A DNA stretch of 64,000 nucleotides, from the NCBI RefSeq assembly GCF_021261315.1, contig NZ_JAJSAX010000007.1, forward strand, positions 1 to 64,000, read 5' to 3'. Shown here piece by piece: positions 61,437 through 64,000 of the stretch. How positions within the stretch are numbered: the first letter of the stretch is position 1; each line of letters starts with the position of its first letter. Both the position numbers and the translations under genes were made by a program. Origin of the DNA: Epilithonimonas sp. JDS. GTDB lineage: Bacteria > Bacteroidota > Bacteroidia > Flavobacteriales > Weeksellaceae. The notes beneath the pieces were generated by a model that ran no database searches, had not been told where the DNA came from, and was given only the letters and a program-made list of their open reading frames with translations.

Positions 61437-61925
61437 CTACTCCGGATTGGTAGGTGTTTTGCCAGTGCCGCCTTGCCCTGCAAAGCGCTGCTTGAGCTGG
61501 TTGTAGACGGCATCGGAACCTGCCACGCCCGCCTCTGCAGCAGAGGCGAACAGTTTGTAAAGTGTCAAAGCGCCAACGTAGGCTTCGCTGCCTGCCAGGA
61601 GTTGGGTGTCCTGCAATTTTTCTCCCAACTGGTTATGAAGTGCAATCAGTTCGTCCAGCTGGCTGAATAGCGTGAGGTCTGTCTGCATGGCTGTTGGGGA
61701 AACGTAGGCAGGCAGGAGAGCGGCGTTGTTCACCCCTGCAGAGATGGCATCTTCTGTAAAGGTTTTGTTGTTGACGTCTATAGCCGGCAGGCTGCTGCGC
61801 TCCTCGGTGGTCAGCCCAAGAAGGAATGACAGGTTGGTGAGGATGGTTTGGTAAGCTGTTTTTACTGCAGTGATTTGTGCAGGAGTCGCCGTGATATTAA
61901 GGCGATTGTTTGTAAGGTTTGACAT
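61437..61925 (-). CDS. Hypothetical helical protein
   Basis: A 162-residue protein rich in Ala, Leu, Thr and Gln, with heptad-like helices and no signal peptide or transmembrane segment. I recognise no family. The ATG at 61925 (MSNLTNNRLN) is preferred over a longer in-frame reading with a hydrophobic N terminus in AT-rich leader DNA. The gene appears more GC-rich than its surroundings. Its C terminus ends GTGKTPTNPE; after the TAG stop, eight more in-frame codons (KPGTGKTS) repeat the GTGKT motif before TAA. Confidence 0.68.
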   Translation of the reverse strand: MSNLTNNRLNITATPAQITAVKTAYQTILTNLSFLLGLTTEERSSLPAIDVNNKTFTEDAISAGVNNAALLPAYVSPTAMQTDLTLFSQLDELIALHNQLGEKLQDTQLLAGSEAYVGALTLYKLFASAAEAGVAGSDAVYNQLKQRFAGQGGTGKTPTNPE

Positions 61926-62226
61926 AATTGTGTTTTTAAGTAAAATTATATTTCGTTGTCTAAGTAAAATTAAAATAAATATTGATATGACCAAACGGAT
62001 TGATGGAAATTTTTAATTGTTTTTGTCTTATTGGCAATTGATTTAATTTTTTTGCGTTTTAATTTTCTGTTAATTGGTGTTTTGTGTTAAATTATTGTGA
62101 TGTGTGTATTGATTTTTATAATTAATTGAAAAATAATTATAAAATAATGTTCATTTTACGGTTTACCGTAATGTTTGTATTGTGAAAAATATTATTTTTA
62201 TCACACTAACTAAAAACATTTTTTTT
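61926..62226. other. Divergent AT-rich promoter region
   Basis: A 301-bp spacer between two divergent genes. It is strongly AT-rich and contains one clear palindrome at 62156-62171. I see no RNA gene or terminator. Confidence 0.5.
62156..62171. promoter_or_regulatory. Perfect palindrome upstream of the glycine-rich lipoprotein gene
   Basis: TTACGGT and ACCGTAA arms with a 2-bp centre lie 55 bp before the ATG at 62227. Next to it TTTG at 62174 could be a -33 element. A dimeric repressor site is a plausible reading. Confidence 0.5.
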
Positions 62227-63741
62227 ATGATGAAAACCTATTTATTCTGGTTTGCTATATTAGCATTCCTTCTGTTGGGCTGTAGGAATGACAATTTCAA
62301 TCCTAATGACACCAACAGTAACCATCAGGCTTTAAAGTTCCGGATTGTCCCAAAATCGGAAATACCGAAGATCATTGATGAACTGCAGGCGAAGACGGAT
62401 CACTTCAAAGTCCCATTGAAAAATCTTTCTTCTTCGATTGGGAAAACGGAAACTGTGTTTGGAGAGATCAATACGAATTACATTATTGAAACTACTAACG
62501 GCACAGATGAGATTTATTACACATTCGGTGTAATCCCAAGTGCAGCGTATGCTGCTGAAACCTACAATCTGGAAGTGCAAGCAAATGGTACAAACACTGC
62601 TATTGCCAAAATATTCGTTTATGAGCCGACGGCAGAGTGGGCACTGAACGGAAATAATAATTACTTGACATTTTCTGGGAGTAAAAAAACCTATTCATTA
62701 GACGGGACTCTAGAAGATACAGTAACGTACCTTGCCGGAATGCCTAATTGTGACCCTCCGGTGCCATGTCCGGATTGTCCTGGACCGTCTACTCCTGGTG
62801 GTGGAACCGGAGGAAATGGCGGTGGGATTCCTGGCGGTGGAGCTGGTGGAGGCGGTGGGACTGGTGGGGGCTCGGGGGGCGGCACGACTGGTGATGGTGG
62901 TGATGGCGGCGGTGGGGGCGGTGGTGGTACGCAATGCCCCGTATGTGTGACGGTAGACCCACAAAGCGGAAACTGTACTCAATGGATTATGGTAACTTGT
63001 TCTGGAGGATTGGTTGGAAAATTAATTAAAAACTGCCCTAAAAATGGGAATCTAGGTGGCGGCGGTGGAATCGTGATTTATGATCCAAACAAATCGCCCT
63101 GTGCACGAACCAAAAAAATGATTGAAAATAGTGATTTGAAAAATGTAGTGCAGGATCTTAAAACCCATATTGCAAATGGAGCAACCGGAGAGAAAGGATG
63201 GAAACTCAATAAAGTTGGCAGTCCAACACAAACGACAGAAAATGGGGATCACAGTGTGGATTTTGGAGATCCTTCTTTATTGAATGGAGGTTATCATAAC
63301 CATACAGGAACAAAAGTTGATGTATTTTCGCCAACAGATATAGGAACATTGATTGAAATCGCCAGATATAATGGTGCTTCTGATCCTAATAATGCATTTA
63401 TGGGACTTGTGGCACCAAATAATGTTCATTATGTTATCCGTTTTGGAGATACTCATGCAGGTTTACCAATTACGGGAAGCTATTCTCAGACGCAAATTGA
63501 AATTTGGAAAATTGATCAAATAACATTATGGCAACAATTGTTAATGAGTGATAATTATTATTCATTAATTAGCGGAAAAAAAGTGCTGAATGCGAAAGGT
63601 CTAGAAAGAATTCTTTTTGATACATTAGAAAAAATGGGATTAAAAAATAAAGTTAATTTACTCAAAATTGATGAAAACAATTCAGTAAGTATTATTGTAC
63701 AAAATTCTGATAAATCTACTATTTCAATTCCTTGTCCTTAA
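62227..63741 (+). CDS. Lipoprotein with glycine-rich linker and JAMM-like C-terminal domain
   Basis: A 504-residue lipoprotein (lipobox LLLGC). An N-terminal domain (about 20-170) is followed by a cysteine-flanked glycine-rich linker (about 185-245) and a C-terminal domain (about 290-500). In the latter, GYHNHTGTKVDVFSPTD contains HxH-x8-S-x2-D, close to the JAMM/JAB metalloprotease motif H-x-H-x7-S-x2-D. A Glu lies upstream (GEKGWKLNK). I recall similar domains at the ends of flavobacterial surface proteins, so a secreted peptidase or polymorphic-toxin-like effector is possible but unproven. A DUF6705 gene follows 14 bp later. Confidence 0.68.
   Translation: MMKTYLFWFAILAFLLLGCRNDNFNPNDTNSNHQALKFRIVPKSEIPKIIDELQAKTDHFKVPLKNLSSSIGKTETVFGEINTNYIIETTNGTDEIYYTFGVIPSAAYAAETYNLEVQANGTNTAIAKIFVYEPTAEWALNGNNNYLTFSGSKKTYSLDGTLEDTVTYLAGMPNCDPPVPCPDCPGPSTPGGGTGGNGGGIPGGGAGGGGGTGGGSGGGTTGDGGDGGGGGGGGTQCPVCVTVDPQSGNCTQWIMVTCSGGLVGKLIKNCPKNGNLGGGGGIVIYDPNKSPCARTKKMIENSDLKNVVQDLKTHIANGATGEKGWKLNKVGSPTQTTENGDHSVDFGDPSLLNGGYHNHTGTKVDVFSPTDIGTLIEIARYNGASDPNNAFMGLVAPNNVHYVIRFGDTHAGLPITGSYSQTQIEIWKIDQITLWQQLLMSDNYYSLISGKKVLNAKGLERILFDTLEKMGLKNKVNLLKIDENNSVSIIVQNSDKSTISIPCP
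62796..62935 (+). repeat. G-rich tract encoding the glycine linker
   Basis: About 140 bp dominated by GGT, GGC, GGG and GGA codons in an AT-rich neighbourhood. Runs of three to six G recur on the coding strand, enough to allow G-quadruplex folding. It encodes the Gly-rich linker. Confidence 0.7.
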
Positions 63742-63755
63742 CGAAAATAAACCCT

Positions 63756-64000
63756 ATGAAAAATATTTTATTATTAAGCTTTATAGTTGCAATAGTATCG
63801 TGTAAAGCGCAACAGACATATCCATTAAGCCAATCAGCGGTTGACATGCCAGAAAATTCATATTTTAAAGATTTTAATAACGAATTGGATCCTTATATCG
63901 GAACTTGGAAAGCGAGTTTCAATGGGAAACTAATAACATTAAACATTAATAAAGAATTGGAAAGAACATTTTCCTTACTTGGAAAATATTATTTAACAGA
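63756..64000 (+). CDS. DUF6705 family lipoprotein (partial, cut by window end)
   Basis: The first 81 codons of a protein that continues beyond the window. The N terminus is a lipoprotein signal (VAIVSCKAQQ). It continues with TYPLSQS and the segment LDPYIGTWKASFNGK, typical of DUF6705 proteins of Chryseobacterium. These usually occur as strings of paralogues after larger lipoproteins. The start lies 14 bp after the stop of the preceding gene, so they are likely cotranscribed. Confidence 0.78.
   Translation, partial: MKNILLLSFIVAIVSCKAQQTYPLSQSAVDMPENSYFKDFNNELDPYIGTWKASFNGKLITLNINKELERTFSLLGKYYLT

Noticed and set aside
62691-62885. Proline-rich minus-strand ORF
   Set aside because: It is the antisense of the glycine-rich linker and arises from its codon composition.

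Overview
The window looks like chromosomal DNA of a flavobacterium close to Chryseobacterium (Bacteroidota, Weeksellaceae). The DNA is AT-rich. Secreted proteins carry type IX secretion (T9SS type A) sorting domains, and several small families are typical of this clade (DUF6452, DUF6048, DUF6705, DUF4173). Promoters fit the Bacteroidota pattern TTTG-N18/19-TAnnTTTG. I see no phage, integrase, insertion sequence with an intact transposase, CRISPR array or rRNA operon. Most genes are ordinary chromosomal ones; the interest lies in intergenic repeats, operator-like palindromes, the stress cluster near 50 kb and the last few kilobases.

Layout. 0.3-4.3 kb: a thioredoxin-fold lipoprotein lacking the CxxC motif, rlmD and an overlapping DUF6452/DUF6048 pair. 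4.6-6.8 kb: sppA and folK, divergent and 21 bp apart. 6.8-9.7 kb: tandem OmpA/thrombospondin-3 paralogues. 9.8-13.8 kb: recQ, fmt and a secreted EEP-fold phosphoesterase. 13.8-20.7 kb: a GH3 beta-glucosidase with an unknown gene behind it, an M1 peptidase and a TPR-transmembrane-AraC regulator. 21-24 kb: an M43 peptidase lipoprotein, an FKBP isomerase and an unknown lipoprotein. 24-29 kb: clpB, divergent from a second TPR-AraC regulator. 29-40.5 kb: three T9SS cargo proteins, including a 2049-residue subtilisin with six CUB-like and about seven FN3-like domains, plus a paaG-like/paaI pair. 40.6-45.6 kb: a run of small membrane, regulator, phosphoesterase and Coq4-like genes; an identical 15-bp palindrome lies in two of its promoters. 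45.7-48.2 kb: aroQ, two unknown envelope genes, two identical tRNA-Glu genes and rpsT with two consensus promoters. 48.4-52.9 kb: an ECF sigma factor and RskA-type anti-sigma factor, divergent from msrB, a fasciclin protein and two ferritin-like proteins, probably an envelope oxidative-stress regulon. 53-60.7 kb: an SDR enzyme, a Crp/Fnr regulator, a DUF1826 protein, a third tRNA-Glu, a cell-wall amidase divergent from lptD, ridA and a membrane protein. 60.8-64 kb: a small HTH/coiled-coil gene preceded by a 22-bp iteron-like array, an unknown GC-rich gene, and a lipoprotein with a glycine-rich linker and a JAMM-like motif, followed by a truncated DUF6705 gene.

Non-coding highlights. Four copies of a GC-rich intergenic repeat in two subtypes, two copies of a roughly 113-bp element with long terminal inverted repeats, and a nine-period array of TGG-N9-CCA sites at 61.2-61.4 kb are not explained by any gene. 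The array next to the small HTH gene is my best candidate for something undescribed. All functional statements come from reading motifs; no database search was run.
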